Source: Hypomesus transpacificus
Lineage: Eukaryota > Chordata > Actinopteri > Osmeriformes > Osmeridae
Assembly: GCF_021917145.1 (NCBI RefSeq)
Contig: NC_061071.1
Location: forward strand, 7,086,080-7,150,079
DNA length: 64,000 nt
Direction of reading: 5' to 3'
Position numbers and translations under genes: made by a program. How positions within the stretch are numbered: the stretch's first letter is position 1; each line of letters begins with the position of its first letter. A model generated the notes under the pieces. That model had not been told where the DNA came from. It saw only the letters and a list, made by a program, of their open reading frames with translations, and did not search any database. Below, in pieces: positions 12,337 to 25,100 of the stretch.

Positions 12337-15272
12337 TCTGTCTCTCTTTCTTTGCAGGGTCTCTGTCCTCTCTCTCCCTCCAGTCGTTTCGTTTTTTTTC
12401 TCCATCAATTACTCTGTCTATCTATGTCTCTGTTTAATTGGCTGGGTATACCAGAGTGTATTTAGTCTCGTTCTGTTTTGTGTCTAAGGTTGCAGCGTCT
12501 CCTCTCTCCCTCTGCCTCATCACCCTGCCCCTCTCCCTCTGCCTCTCTCCCTGCCTCTCTCCCTCTGCCTCTCTCCCTGCCTCTCTCCCTCTGCCTCTCA
12601 CCCTGCCCCTCTCCCTCTGCCTCTCTCCCTGCCTCTTTTCTTGCCCTTCTCCCTGCCTTCTCTCCCAGCCCATCTCTGCCTCTCTTCCTGCCTCTCTCTG
12701 CCTCTCCTTGTCTGTCAGCCCTACTTGACGGATGACACCAGAGCTGCTGTTATGTTACCCTGCCCCCCCCCCCCCTCATTTTCTAATTGTCCGTTCCCCC
12801 GACATCTGTCTATCTATCCATCATCTCCCTCCTGTCTCCTCCCTCTCTATATTCGGCTTTGCATATTGAATCTCAAGTGGATAGCGCCCCGAACAATGAA
12901 CGCAGGCTAGGGCCTTCTGTAGGTGTGTGTGTGTGTGTGTGTGAGGCTTGGACACACTGCTCCAGAGAGCCTGCAGGGCCACAGCCACGAGGGTGCACAA
13001 AGGACTAATTGAGGCTTGTGGACCAGCCACACCCTTCTGGACTGGCCTCTCCCTCTTCCAAGGAGCCGGGACTGTTATTCCATAACACAGCACCCTAGGT
13101 ATTACGTAGCTTCGCTGAATAACACTATATACTTACAGTTATGAGATGATGTCAGCCAGACTGCCCCCCTCCCCCCACCCCCCCCCCCTGCTCTACAAAC
13201 CGACCTTTTTTCATTGGCTGATAGTCTTGGCTGGTCCCTGTTTGCCAAGGGAGTTGACAGAGAGCGTAAGGGAGAGATGACAGGAGAAGAGGAGAGGGAG
13301 GACGGAGAGAATGTGAAGGTGAGGAGGCAGGGGGAGAGGAGAGGACAAATGGAACACAGCTTTGGATACATTCAGACGCGGGGCCTGGAAATAACTGTTA
13401 TTTCCCCCCTCCCACACACACAAACACACACACTCCTCTGAAACACACACACACTCATTTTAGTGGCAATACTGTCTGGTTTGTGTCACACAGGCCACTA
13501 AAGCGTGCGACAATGAGAGCCCTTGAGAGTATCGCAACACAGCTCTCCTTTCTCCATTCATGTAGCAGGGCAGCCACGCCCTGGTCTCGGGGACGGGGGG
13601 AGGGGCACAGAGGTGTTACCGAGGGGTGTCGCTGACAGTTTCTGGCGCCTTCTGCTCGTTTAGAGGAGCTGCACTGAGTTGCCTGGCTCCGGAGTGCTGT
13701 GTTGATGCCGTTTGTTTGTTCTGTGCGGGAGGCGGCTGCGTTCGAGATTGTAAATTGTGCGCCGTCGGGTGTCCGTGAAGGCTGCCCGTCAGAATGTCAG
13801 GGGCGATGATTTAACACTGAGCGCGCGCGCGCTCACGTACTTTTGAACACGCCAACATACACACACGCAAAACGCCACACGTTCATACACACACACGTTT
13901 CTCCCGATTGTGGGATGGCGGGAAGCAGCAGTGGTGTTTCGGCGGGATGAAGGACGCCGTTGAACCTCTGGCAGTGGTTTATCGCTGAGATGAGCCACGA
14001 GGATCGCAGAGAGAAATCACCCACCCAGATCACTGAGACGACAGGAGGACGGGAGAAAAGGGGGGGGGGGGGATTCGGGCCCGGCATCTGTGAGCCACAA
14101 AGACACCAACATTTGTCAGGCATTTTGAAGTGGACACTTAATGGGATTTAGCTTCCGAGTGCGGTGCACGTTCTGGGAAAGGTCAGGGTCATTTGACCAT
14201 GACAGTGCCTTCTCTGTGGGACTGTTATTGACGGTGGGCGTTTTAAATGTTGTTTTTAAATAAAGGTTACTTGGCCACAGGGCCTACTCTTTGTCTGAGA
14301 AACCGCCCCCCCCCCCCCCCCCCCCCACCAGCCCTTCTCTTAACCAGTTTACCTCAGCCTAAACTTACCAGAATGTCTTCGCCTTTTCCAGCTGTTCCTC
14401 CAGAGTAGTCCTATTGTTTCCTTGTTCGTGATGAGAGGAGACACTGTCTGTGTATTTTTAGCCTCGAACTGGCAGCTATTTGCATGGAGCGGGGGCTGTG
14501 TTGAGAAGTATGTCTGTCTGCCCTGTTCATCTGTCACCTCTGTTTTGGTTGCGGCGGAGTCGATGAGGGAGTGTGAGACTGGTCCGCTCTCGTTCTGTTT
14601 CCCCAGCCTCCCTGGTCCTTCTGGCGACACATACAGACACACACACACACACAGAAAGAACGCTCAACACACGCACGCACAAAACATACAACACACGCAA
14701 CGACAATACACGCAGCACACACGTGTGAGAACGAGGTGTTTGGGTGGGGTGTGGGGCCGAAAATAGACCTAAACCCTCACCCATGTTGGAGTGGGCTGTA
14801 TGGAAACAGCTATTGAGCCGTTATTGCCACACAAAGTATCTGGACACAATAGTGTTTACACAGTCTACGTCATGTTCCCTGTGGGCCTGATGAGGCTGCC
14901 TCACACACAGCATGGGCATTCATCTGGGTTCACATGTGCAGCTGGAACTCAAAACCTCAAGTGGAAGTGTGTTGTTGTTTTGCTGTTGTTGTGGGTTTTT
15001 AGTTTTTACGTTTAACACCTTTGTTGAGGTAAGGAGCCAAATAAACGACGCCGCCTTGTTTTCCCAGGATGCAAAGTGAGTTAGGGAGGCGAATGTGGCA
15101 GCCTAATCGGATCGGTGATGTAACGTCCCGGCAAACTCGCTGCTTGCTGTCGTTCCTTCCTTCTGTCTCTCTCTGTCTCCCTCTCTCTCTCTCTCTCCCT
15201 CTCTCTCTGTCTTTCCCCCCTCCCCCCCTCCCCCCCTCTTCTTCCTTGTCAGAGAGGTCCTATCTCTCTCTC

Positions 15273-15274
<2 letters not shown>

Positions 15275-15337
<63 letters not shown>
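15275..15337 (+). repeat. (CTGT)n microsatellite
   Basis: About 15 tandem CTGT/TGTC tetranucleotides following a CT-rich tract. Confidence 0.95.
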
Positions 15338-16339
15338 GCAGTTTGTCTGTCTGTGTAACTCGTCCGTCGACACCGTGTCCATTCCCCACGTCGTGCATGT
15401 TGTGGATGGTTGTGTAAGCGTCTCTCCAGCCCTCTCCTCCTCCTGGAGGTGGACAGCTGCTGTCTCTGCCAGGGCTCCGTCTCCCTGTTAAGCACCGGAA
15501 GCAAGCTGGGCTTACTCCGATTTAGAGCAGTGCTTTCCCTGAACAGCCCCTCTCTCCCTCCAGGGCCCAGGCCTACCCAGACTACTGGCCTCGTTTGGCC
15601 ACGTGGGAGGGCCACGTGACTGGGAGCCTATGGGGCCATGGGGGACTGATGGTGGTGTGTGTGTGTTGGGGGTAGGGTTACGAGTGGCCACAGAGGCCTA
15701 AACTCTCTACTGTCCCACTGGGGGATGAACTGTGAACTTGGGGCAGGCCCCGTACCTGACCCGAGCCAGCGGTCATGGGAGACAGATGGGGGTCAGTCAC
15801 GCTCAGGAGCCCTCTCCCATTCCAACTGGACGGGCCTGGAGGAGAGGGAGGGAGAGAGAGGGGGAGAGAGAGAGGGAGATGTAGTGCTCTCTCTCTCTCA
15901 GCCTCATGTTAACACTGGGACACCACATCTCCTCCAGTCCCTGCTCTGCAGAGCCAGAGTGGGTCACGGCCCATAAGCTTAAAAGCAGGGCCCCAGGTGC
16001 TAATTCACTCAGACAGGCACCAGCATCTGCTGCACTCACTGGCCAGGCCTTGGACCTGGGTTTCTCTTAAAACAGCAGCACCGCCATGCAGCCTCAGATG
16101 CTGTGCGTGTGTGTGTGTGTGTGCAGGCGTGTAGAGCTTGATAACAGCAGGAAGAGAGCTGTTCAAACACAGCTGCTGTTGGGGATGGCTCCAACCGTCG
16201 GCGCCTGAGCTTGATATTTTCATACGGTAGCCTGGGCTCATTTACACACGGACGCTCATTTGATTCTCTGTGGTTCCCTCTTCCTGCTCCGCTCCCTCCA
16301 GCGATGAAGTAATGGCCGACATGCCCCCCCCCCCCTCCC

Positions 16340-16755
16340 TGCAGTCTGAGTGAGGGTGGATGACGAGGGGCAGTCTGGGTGAGGGTGGATGAGGAGGGGC
16401 AGTCTGGGTGAGGGTGGATGATGAGGGGCAGTCTGGGTGAGGGTAGATGACGAGGGGCAGTCTGGGTGAGGGTGGATGAGGAGGGGCAGTCTGGGTGAGG
16501 GTGGATGATGAGGGGCAGTCTGGGTGAGGGTGGATGATGAGGGGCAGTCTGGGTGAGGGTGGATGATGAGGGGCAGACTGGGTGAGGGTGGATGAGGAGG
16601 GGCAGACTGGGTGAGGGTGGATGAGGAGGGGCAGTCTGGGTGAGGGTGGATGATGAGGGGCAGTCTGGGTGAGGGTGGATGATGAGGGGCAGACTGGGTG
16701 AGGGTGGATGATGAGGGGCAGACTGGGTGAGGGTGGATGATGAGGGGCAGTCTGA
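16340..16755 (+). repeat. 29-bp-unit minisatellite (about 14 copies)
   Basis: A 29-bp unit, GAGGGGCAGTCTGGGTGAGG followed by GTGGATGAT, repeats about 14 times with few substitutions (TCT/ACT, GAT/GAG/GAC). Because 29 is not a multiple of three, the minus-strand open frames cycle through HPPSP-like repeats without stops. Those frames are artefacts. Confidence 0.9.
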
Positions 16756-17804
16756 GTGGTGTTATGAAACAGCCCGGGAGGGAAATGAAGAATTCTGCAC
16801 ATCCTGGCCATTTCCTGTTCCTACTCCTCCACACACACACACACACAGACACAGACACACACAGACACACACACACAGAGGCCGGATGTGTACAATGTGT
16901 CTCCGGGCCCTCCAAGGGGGTGATCTGTAAATGAGGCAGAGACTGTCTCCCATGGCAGCTGGGGAGCCAGAGCGTGTAAAGACCAAGAGGAAGAAGGGGG
17001 GGGGGGGGGGGGGGGGGGGGGGGGGCTGATTTACAGGCGTGCATGGTACTTTACATACACACACACACACACACGCAACAGTGGGCCTGTGTTAGCTGTT
17101 CTCAGAGCACGTGTGCTGTGTGGAATGTGTCCGCTTATGATCTGAAACAAACTCCCTTCAGCTGTTGTGTGTGGATGTGTAAGTGTATACGTGTGTGTGT
17201 TCATGTGTGTGTACATGCACGTGTGTGTTTACTTGGTGCCGATTCGTGATCTGATTGACTGCTTGGACCTGATGAAATAGAAGAGAGGTCTGGTGAGAAT
17301 TAGTGAACAGAACACATTCCCCTCGGTGATCTCGGACCATAATCTCCGATACGCACACTTACACATATGTCCAGGATCAAGGGCTCATTCCCGGGGTTAA
17401 TCTCCCTTCACAGTACTGCCCACCAGGGCCTAACACCACATGGTGGGGCCAGCAGGGTGACACACCCCCACCCTGTGGAACGTCAATGGTCTCACCCAGC
17501 CAGAGCTCTGAGGGGTTAGTGGACTGTACCAAGAAGTGAGAACAGAGGGGAAGACATTGAGTTCATTGCTATATACGTGTTTGGTGTGTGTGAGAAGAGT
17601 GTGGGGGGGGGGTTTGATGCTGCGTGTGAGGAGAGAGCAGGAGAGACACGCGTGTAGAGAGGCTAACATGCATACATGGACACCGTTGTTCTCTGTCACA
17701 CCCTGGGTGAGCCTGACGGGACTCACCCAGAGAGACTGGGCTGGACCTGCAATGGCCTCTCCTCACTGGCCTCCACTTCAGTAGAGAAACCCATCGACTG
17801 TTTT

Positions 17805-18175
17805 GTTATTTGTTAACAAGGGATCGCATGGCTTGGCACCCGACTTGCATTTTTGACCTTATGTCTTTGAATAAGACTGACAGGCCCTTATGGTCTTCAA
17901 ATCGTCTGCTTTTAACTGTTATTATGTACCTCTGTCCTCTCCCTCTTTAAATGTTTGAAATCATATCTTAAGACCCACTTTATCTCCATAGCCTATGAAA
18001 CTATGTAGTATAGCAATGCTATCTTATATATATATATATGTGTATGTACATATGTGTATGTTTCCTTGTATGGATAAATGTCAATTCTTTAGATGTCTCA
18101 TTTTGCCTAGGCTGATTGTCCACAGCACTGGCTGACACTGGTCGTTGAAATACATTTGACTTTGACAACATTGCA
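17805..18175 (+). mobile_element. Non-LTR retrotransposon (LINE) 3' relic
   Basis: In one frame the sequence reads FKCLKSYLKTHFISIAYET then stop, which resembles the C-terminal end of fish LINE ORF2 (pattern FKS.LKTHLF..AF). Just upstream is a degenerate block resembling the HGLAP.YL..LL segment of the same region. The 3' end carries short repeats like ATTTGACTTTGAC. The piece is truncated and broken, with no intact reverse transcriptase. The assignment rests on remembered family patterns. Confidence 0.5.
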
Positions 18176-18865
18176 TTCCTCGTGTGTGCTCACTCTTCCC
18201 CGACACACTTGGCTGCTTCACTAACCTGGACACTCACGTCAAACAAGATGTGACCCTCTACAGCCCATCTCCACTCCCCTAGATCTCCGGCCAGGAAGCA
18301 CTGTGCACTAGATCAGATCAGATCTGAACAAGCGCGTGCCTTACGGATGCTGCAGCTCCTCTCCGAGCCAGTAGAGGGAGCCCTCTCCTCATCAAACACC
18401 ACGGTGTCTGCAGCGGTTGGCCCTGACTGCCTCATTCCTCATGCTGTTGAACCATATTCAACAGTGGTTCATTATAGGTTAGTTCAGGCCAAGATGCAGG
18501 TTCAGAAAGGACCTTGGTTACCTTTAAGAAACCATTTAGTTTAACCAATGTTCACTACTCATGAATCGTAGATAATAAGAATATAGAGTAGATTGCAGGG
18601 GGGGGTCTATGTTGCTTGAGTACAGTGAAGGTTAGATGTGAAGGTTAGCTCCAACCGTATCTTATGTTATCAGGCCGACACAATAGCAGTTGCTATAGTG
18701 CCGTAAAGGACACGGCTCCTATGGGGTTGCCATGGTAACATGAGCGGAGGCAAGCGTGGATGGAGGGCTGAGGGGTTTGTCTCGTCACCGCACAGCTACT
18801 GTAGTCTACCCTGCTTAATGAGGACTTGAGTCTGCCTCACTTCTCTGGTGCATCACTGACCTTTT

Positions 18866-19138
18866 ATCTCTCTGTCTCTCTCTCTGTCTCTCTCTGTCTC
18901 TTCCTCTCTGTCTCTCTCTGTCTCTCTGTCTCTCTCTCCCTCTCTCTCTCTCCCTCTCTCTCTATCCCTCTCTCTCTCTGTCTCTCCCTCTCTGTGTCTC
19001 CCTCTCTGTGTCTCCCTCTCTGTCTGTACCTCTCTGTCCCTCCCTCTCTGTCTCTCCCTCTCTCTCTCCCTCTCTCTCTCCCTCTGTCTCTCCCTCTCTG
19101 TCTCTCTCTCTCCGTCTCTGTCTCTCTTTGTGTTTCAC
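18866..19138 (+). repeat. Long pyrimidine (CT/CTGT) tract before raph1 start exon
   Basis: About 270 bp of TCTCTCTGTCTCTCCCTC-like repeats end at the acceptor CCCCTGCCAG that precedes the raph1 ATG. It is an extreme polypyrimidine tract. The predicted proteins on both strands here (Leu/Ser or Arg/Glu repeats) are artefacts. Confidence 0.9.
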
Positions 19139-19148
19139 CCCCTGCCAG

Positions 19149-22100
19149 ATGGATCAGGTGTCCGATGATGAGCTGGACCATGGGGCGGAAGAGGACAGCG
19201 ATAAGGAGGACCAGGATCTGGACAAGATGTTCGGGGCCTGGCTGGGGGAGCTGGACAAACTCACACAGGTGAGGAGGAGGGGGAGGGGGTGGAGATGGGT
19301 GGTGGGGTTGTAGGGGAAGGCAACCATAACCCAAGCGGCCTTACGCCCCGGCATCCCAGCAACCCTCCCGACCCACGGTGCTCACCGTGGGCGGTGACCT
19401 AGCGCAGCGCTGACCGGTTTGGTTCCTGGGTTCCAGAGCCTGGACGATGGGCGTCCCCAGAAGGCCGTGCAGAAGGCCCCACTCAGGCAAGAGACCAACA
19501 TGGCCAACTTCTCCTACCGCTTCTCCATGTACAACATCAACGGTGAGTCCTCACCTCCACGCGCCCGCCTACAGGGGCCCCACAGTTCGAGGCGTGTGTC
19601 TGTCTAGCGGGATTCAAACCCCCCAGGATGTGTGTCTCTCTTCCTCCCTCCCCTGCAGAGGCTCTGAACCAGGGCGACGCCGTGGATCTGGATGCTCTGA
19701 TGGCCGACCTGTGCACCATAGAGCAGGAGCTCAGCACCGTGGGCAAGCCCAGCGCCTCCCGCCAGCCCAAGGGTCACCAGAGGGGTCCGGCGGGGCGCGG
19801 CGGGAGCGCCAAGCAGGCCGGGGGCGGGGGGGGAGGGAGCAGCGGGGGCAGCTCCAGCAGCAGCACGCGGGCGTCGCCCGCCAACACGGTGCGCGGCGCC
19901 GGCGCCGGGGGCCGCCCCCCGGCCTCCAACTTCTCCCTGGACGACATCACCGCCCAGCTGGAGAAGGCCTCGCTCAGCATGGACGAGGCGGCCCGCCAGA
20001 CCTCGTCCCCTTCCTCCTCCTCCTCCTCCTCCTCCTCGTCGTCCTACTCGTCCGCCACGCTGCGCCGGCCGTCGTCCGTGGCGTCGGGCGGGCAGCACAG
20101 GCGGGCGGGCTCGGTGGGCGCCGTCAGCGAGCACGAGGTGGCGTCATCGCGCTCCAGCGTCACCTCCGCCTCGGCGTCCAGCATGGACTCGCTGGACATC
20201 GACAAGGTGCTGCGGGGGGGCGGGGCCGAGCAGGACGCCGCCCACACCGCTCAGGGACAAACCAGCACAGAGGTACGACACAGGCAGACACAGACACACG
20301 CACACACAGACAGGCACACACACAGACAGGCACACATTCTCGGATCTCTCTTCTGGAGATTTCTCAGTCCAGCTGTTGTCAATCTGTGAGTCACTCTGGC
20401 GTTCAATAGGGGTGAATCGGTGTGTGAGCGAGAGGGAATGCGTGCGAGTGTGTGGGCGAACAGCATGTGTGTATTGCCGCATGGGAAAGTAACACTGCAC
20501 GGTGTTTGGATCGCAAACTGCATGTCACAAATCCCTGTAACCCACAATATAAGACACATATCCACCATGCACAAGGTCATGAATGACTCTGCGTGCCTCA
20601 GATGTGGGACACCAGCTGCAGTCTAACGGCAAGTAAGTCTCTCCTCTTTCCCCTCGGTAGACTTTTCATGAAGTCTACTTTGCTCAAGCAAAGGGTAGGG
20701 GTCCATTTAAAAGAGGGACCTATTGAAGTCCAAATACGAACGAGTGTGTGGGAAAGAGAGGGAGGGAGAAGAGACGACCCCCCACACACACTTCACTAAG
20801 ATGCACCTCTCCTGTTCCTCCTGCATGTGTTGATGTTGTGTGTCTGTGTTTGCATCCTCTGTGGCCCCTCGCACCACCACTTCCCTGTTTCCCAGCATGA
20901 CTCACTTCCACGGGCCAGTGGTAAGGCTGCCAGGCGGCAGCCAGACTTTACCTCATTGGAGGCTGAAGTGGACCTGGGAACTGTAAGTGTGTGTGTGTGT
21001 TCTGTGTGTGTGTGTGTGTGTCTGTGTGCACGTGCATGCCGCTGAGTGTGTGAGACAAAATGTGTCTGGGTGTGTGTACGAGAGACCTAGATAGTGAATA
21101 GGTAGCTTTTTGACACATTTACAACACTTTACAGGTAAGACATTCGGTCACTTATCTCAAATCTAGCCGTACACCTGGTAATCATTCCTCCTTCACCCAC
21201 AGCTAATGACCCGATCAATGCTCCAGCCTCTCGCTTCCACACTTTGCAAACGGATCGACAGCCTCTTTCATTGAAGCCCACTGAGAATCATTGCACTGAC
21301 TGTTTGTCTTCTTCTCCTTCTCCGCACCAAGCACTCCTATCTGGACAGGGAAACGTCCCTGATTCTGAAAAGCATTGCGGGAAAACCCTCTCACCTGCTG
21401 ACCAAGGTGACGCCTCGTTCGCTTGCTCTGCTTCCGAGCGCCAGTTTGGCTCATTTCGTAAAGCTCCTCTCTCTCTCTCTCCCCCCCCCCCCCCCTCTTC
21501 CCAGCCACCTGCACGCTGTCCTAACCCCACGCTGTACTACACTGGCTTGATTGTTCACCTTCCCACTTTCATCTCTCTCTCTCTTTCTCTCTCCTCTCTC
21601 TCTCTCTATTTTGCACGCTTTCTCTCTATGTCTCTCTACCCCTTCTCTCTCGCTCCATGTTGGTCTTTCACTTGCATGCGACCCCCTGTTCTCTCTTGCT
21701 TGTTATCGATTCCCCCTTCCCCTCAGCTCCTTGGGGTGTGTGAGGTCAGCCGGAGGTGACGTCCTGCTCTGTGTCTGCAGTGCTGTTCCACAGCACGCAG
21801 GGTTCGAAGCCGTGTTGACACCCCATACGCACAGGCTCTGTTCACAGCCCTTCCACACCCCGGGGAATGACTGCCATGCGGTCAACACCTGCTGGGGTCT
21901 CGCGAGAAACAGCAAACTGTCGTGTGGTTTTTCTATGCGAGACGCTCGTACTTGAGCCTAATTAGGGCCCTGAGGTTTTTCTTGACTGTGTCCTGATTGG
22001 TGTCTTTGGGTCACATGGTGAGGAGACCCCTCAGGCCCTGTTGGCTAGGTATCGGTCTCCAGGTAGGTTGTGTTCGAAGACCAACAGGAGCCTAGTCATG

Positions 22101-25100
22101 TTGGACCAAGGGAAATCTCCCGAAGGGGAAAACAAGTTATTGGGATTACGAGGGAATCGAGCCAAATAATCTGATGTTGTTAATCCGAAAAATGCCTGGT
22201 CAGCAAAACCCAATCCTCTTTAGCATAGGACCACGAGCAGATCTCCCCCTCTCTGCGCCCTCTCTTATCACTGTAGCTCCATCTCTCTCTCTTTCTGCCC
22301 CTGCCCCCCTCCCATATGGCTAATCCCTCTCTCCTGTTTCTCTCTCCCTCCCCCAGAAGTGTTGATCTTCTTATCATCTTCCACATTCCCCAAGCCCCCT
22401 CCCTCCCTAGCCCATCTTTAACACGTTAACAGGGAACAGTAAAGAACTTGGCTCAGGTGGTGTAGATCTGCAGAGAGTGTGTGTGTGTGTCAGATGTTGG
22501 CTGCGTTGGAAAGCTGGCTGCTTTGGTGCTCTCTGGTGATTTATCGCTCCGTCGGAGCACAGCTCTCAGCCATATGAAGCCTTCCTGACTGTTTCAGTTA
22601 ATGGCTCTTAAGATGTAAGCACTCAATAGTTCTTATTGCCTCTTACTTGATTGTCCCATGGGACGTCAATGCAGATGGTAAGGATCATAATACACAATTA
22701 GCTCCCCCCCCACCCCCCCCAAAATAAAACTAAACAAATCTTGAGAGCTGCTTTTCATTTTATGCGGCAAGCCAGAATGATCATGCTTGGGAATGTAATT
22801 ATACCGGCCTTCTCCAGGGAAACTTCTCCTCCATCGCTGCTCATTGTAATATGGGTGCCAGCAGCAAAGGATTCTGGGTAGCGAGCACAGCTGTCTGTCT
22901 GGCAGAGGGTTCCGGAACGTCGGCACACAATCCTGCTGCCCTGGAACGGCGTGGCCAGGGCCTCGGGCACTGGGATTTATATTTGTTTACTGTGTACATT
23001 TTTTTTCTCCCAAAAAGAACCCTTGATCCATTGTAGCTCGGGGTTGTTCGTTTCTGTGCTCTGCTTTTTAAGCCTGCTCTCTGTTAGTGTATTCATACGC
23101 CATCCAAATGGGTAGGAGGGGGGTGGAGGAAGCCCTGTGGGGAATTGAGCTGTGGAGGAGTTTGTGTGTCAGGGTAGCACTTCTGTAAAGAGAGAGAGAG
23201 AAGCTCGACACTACTCCCACATTCTCTCTGGTGCTCCGGAGTCAGAGTTGAAGGCCGAATTACAGAGGGATGGGGGGTTGGTGAGAAGAGAGAGGGAGAG
23301 AGATAGACAGACAGAGAGAGAAAGACTGACAGACAGAGACGGAGAGAGAGACGGAGAGAGAGACGGAGAGAGAGACGGAGAGAGAGACGGAGAGAGAGTG
23401 GGGGGGGGGGGACTTCAAAGCGAGAGGGAGCCCAGGCGTTTTATAGGCACGTCAGAAAAAGCTTGTTTAAATTCACTCGCCGTAGATAGGGGTGAAAAGG
23501 AAAATGCCTGTGTCTGAGCAGGAGTGTGCTGTCTGCAGACTGGAGGGGGAGCCGGGAGGCTGTCGCCGTCTCTCCAGAGCACACAGACTAAACCAGCAGT
23601 GGGACTGGCATTGACATCACATCGGAACCCTCCGAAAACCTACTGACCCCTCACGCTCATGCACGGTGCATACAAGCACTCGCCACAGACACACACTCAT
23701 GAGACTAAAAGCCTGTCTCTATGTTGGCTCAACACTGATTTTATTATTGCATTGCTCCACGGCTGGAGAGCCAGCCATGCGGAAAGGTAGACTGGGTCAA
23801 GGGGGGGGGGGGGGGGCGGGTAGGGCTTGATAAGAGGCTTTGACCCTAATACCTCTACCCCCTCCCACTCAGCCCCCTCCCTGCCCTCACCCTCTTCCTC
23901 ATCTCCTTGAAACGCTGCCAACCTCTCCCCTTCTACCCCAAAAAAACAATTTTTGGTCACGCTTCACTCCTCTGATTGGATGAAGTGGGAGAGGGTCACA
24001 CAAATCAGGGGGGGCCCACTTGGTTTGGTGCGAGGGAAGAGGGAACGCTTGGTGGTAGGGCGAGGGGACAGAGGGCTCTCTCTCTGTCACCAGCCGGGTT
24101 CTCCTGTGTGTGTGTGGAAGGGGGGAGATTATGCTCCGCAATTGGGCACGCTCCCAGACCTCTGCAGCTGTTAGACAGAGAGAGACAGAGAGAGACAGAG
24201 AGAGACAGAGAGAGACAGAGAGAGACAGAGGGAGACAGACGGAGACAGACGGAGACAGAGGGAGACAGACAGAGACAGACAGAGACTGAGGGAGACATAG
24301 GGAGACAGAGAGAGACAGAGAGAGAGAGACAGACGGAGACAGAGGGAGACAGAGGGAGACAGAGGGAGACAGAGGGAGACAGAGAGAGACAGAGAGAGAC
24401 AGAGAGAGACAGAGAGAGACAGAGAGAGACAGAGAGAGACAGAGAGAGACAGAGAGAGACAGAGAGAGAAAAGAAGTGGGGTACAGTGAAAGAGCGAGGC
24501 AGGAGAAAGAGAGGGAGAGAATAGTGGGAGTGGAAGGGGGGAGGGGCTTTTCCCCTCGCATCACAGTTAGGGGAGCACTGCTGTCTTTGAGTCTGTGTGA
24601 CCGTGTGTGCGTCGAGGATCTCAAGCGCTCACACGCTCCTCAGTGCTCCCACTGGGGATCTCGATCTTCCACGGGTGCCTCGGGTCAAAGGAGACGTGAA
24701 CGTCAGGGTGCTCGCCTCGCCCTCGGAGAATTTGGAGAACCCTCCTACACTGCCGTCTTGGCGATCTCCATTCTTGTGAGTTCATTGTCTCCCAAGGCGA
24801 GCTTTGGAGGAGATTGTTAAGGATTGGCGTGGAAAGGCTACGTTGGTAAACGTCGCTGAGGTAGGAGCTGGTGGAGATCCTTTGTGTTTGGCAGGAGGAG
24901 GCAGGAGAGGCAGTAGAGGCTGGGAGAGCAGATCTACTGCTCATCTGCAGTCTCTCTCTCTCTCTGTGAGGATCCTCTGACTGTTTCCCATCCGCCGTGT
25001 AGGAAGATCAAAGGAACCCCGTACCTCTGGCGATCCGTGTTGGCACGGCAGAGCGAGACCGAAGGATGAATGAACTGCCGCCATCTTGGGCCGAGCGTTT

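Larger units (their letters stand above)
9595..19148. other. Non-coding, repeat-rich stretch (probable raph1 5' intron)
   Basis: No coding exon was recognised. The region holds long G/C homopolymers (11211-11230, 14306-14326, 16996-17025), (CT)n and (CTGT)n tracts, a 29-bp minisatellite (16340-16755) and a LINE 3' relic (about 17805-18175). The long pyrimidine tract at 18866-19138 leads straight into the acceptor of the first raph1 coding exon. Confidence 0.5.

Noticed and set aside
16242-17044. 189- and 262-residue minus-strand Pro/His frames
   Set aside because: They are stop-free readings of the 29-bp minisatellite.
19447-20409. 320-residue plus frame across raph1 exons 2-3
   Set aside because: It crosses an intron and reads GC-rich coding sequence in the wrong frame.
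24178-24475. CRISPR-like array
   Set aside because: Units are contiguous simple purine repeats without unique spacers, in a vertebrate intron.
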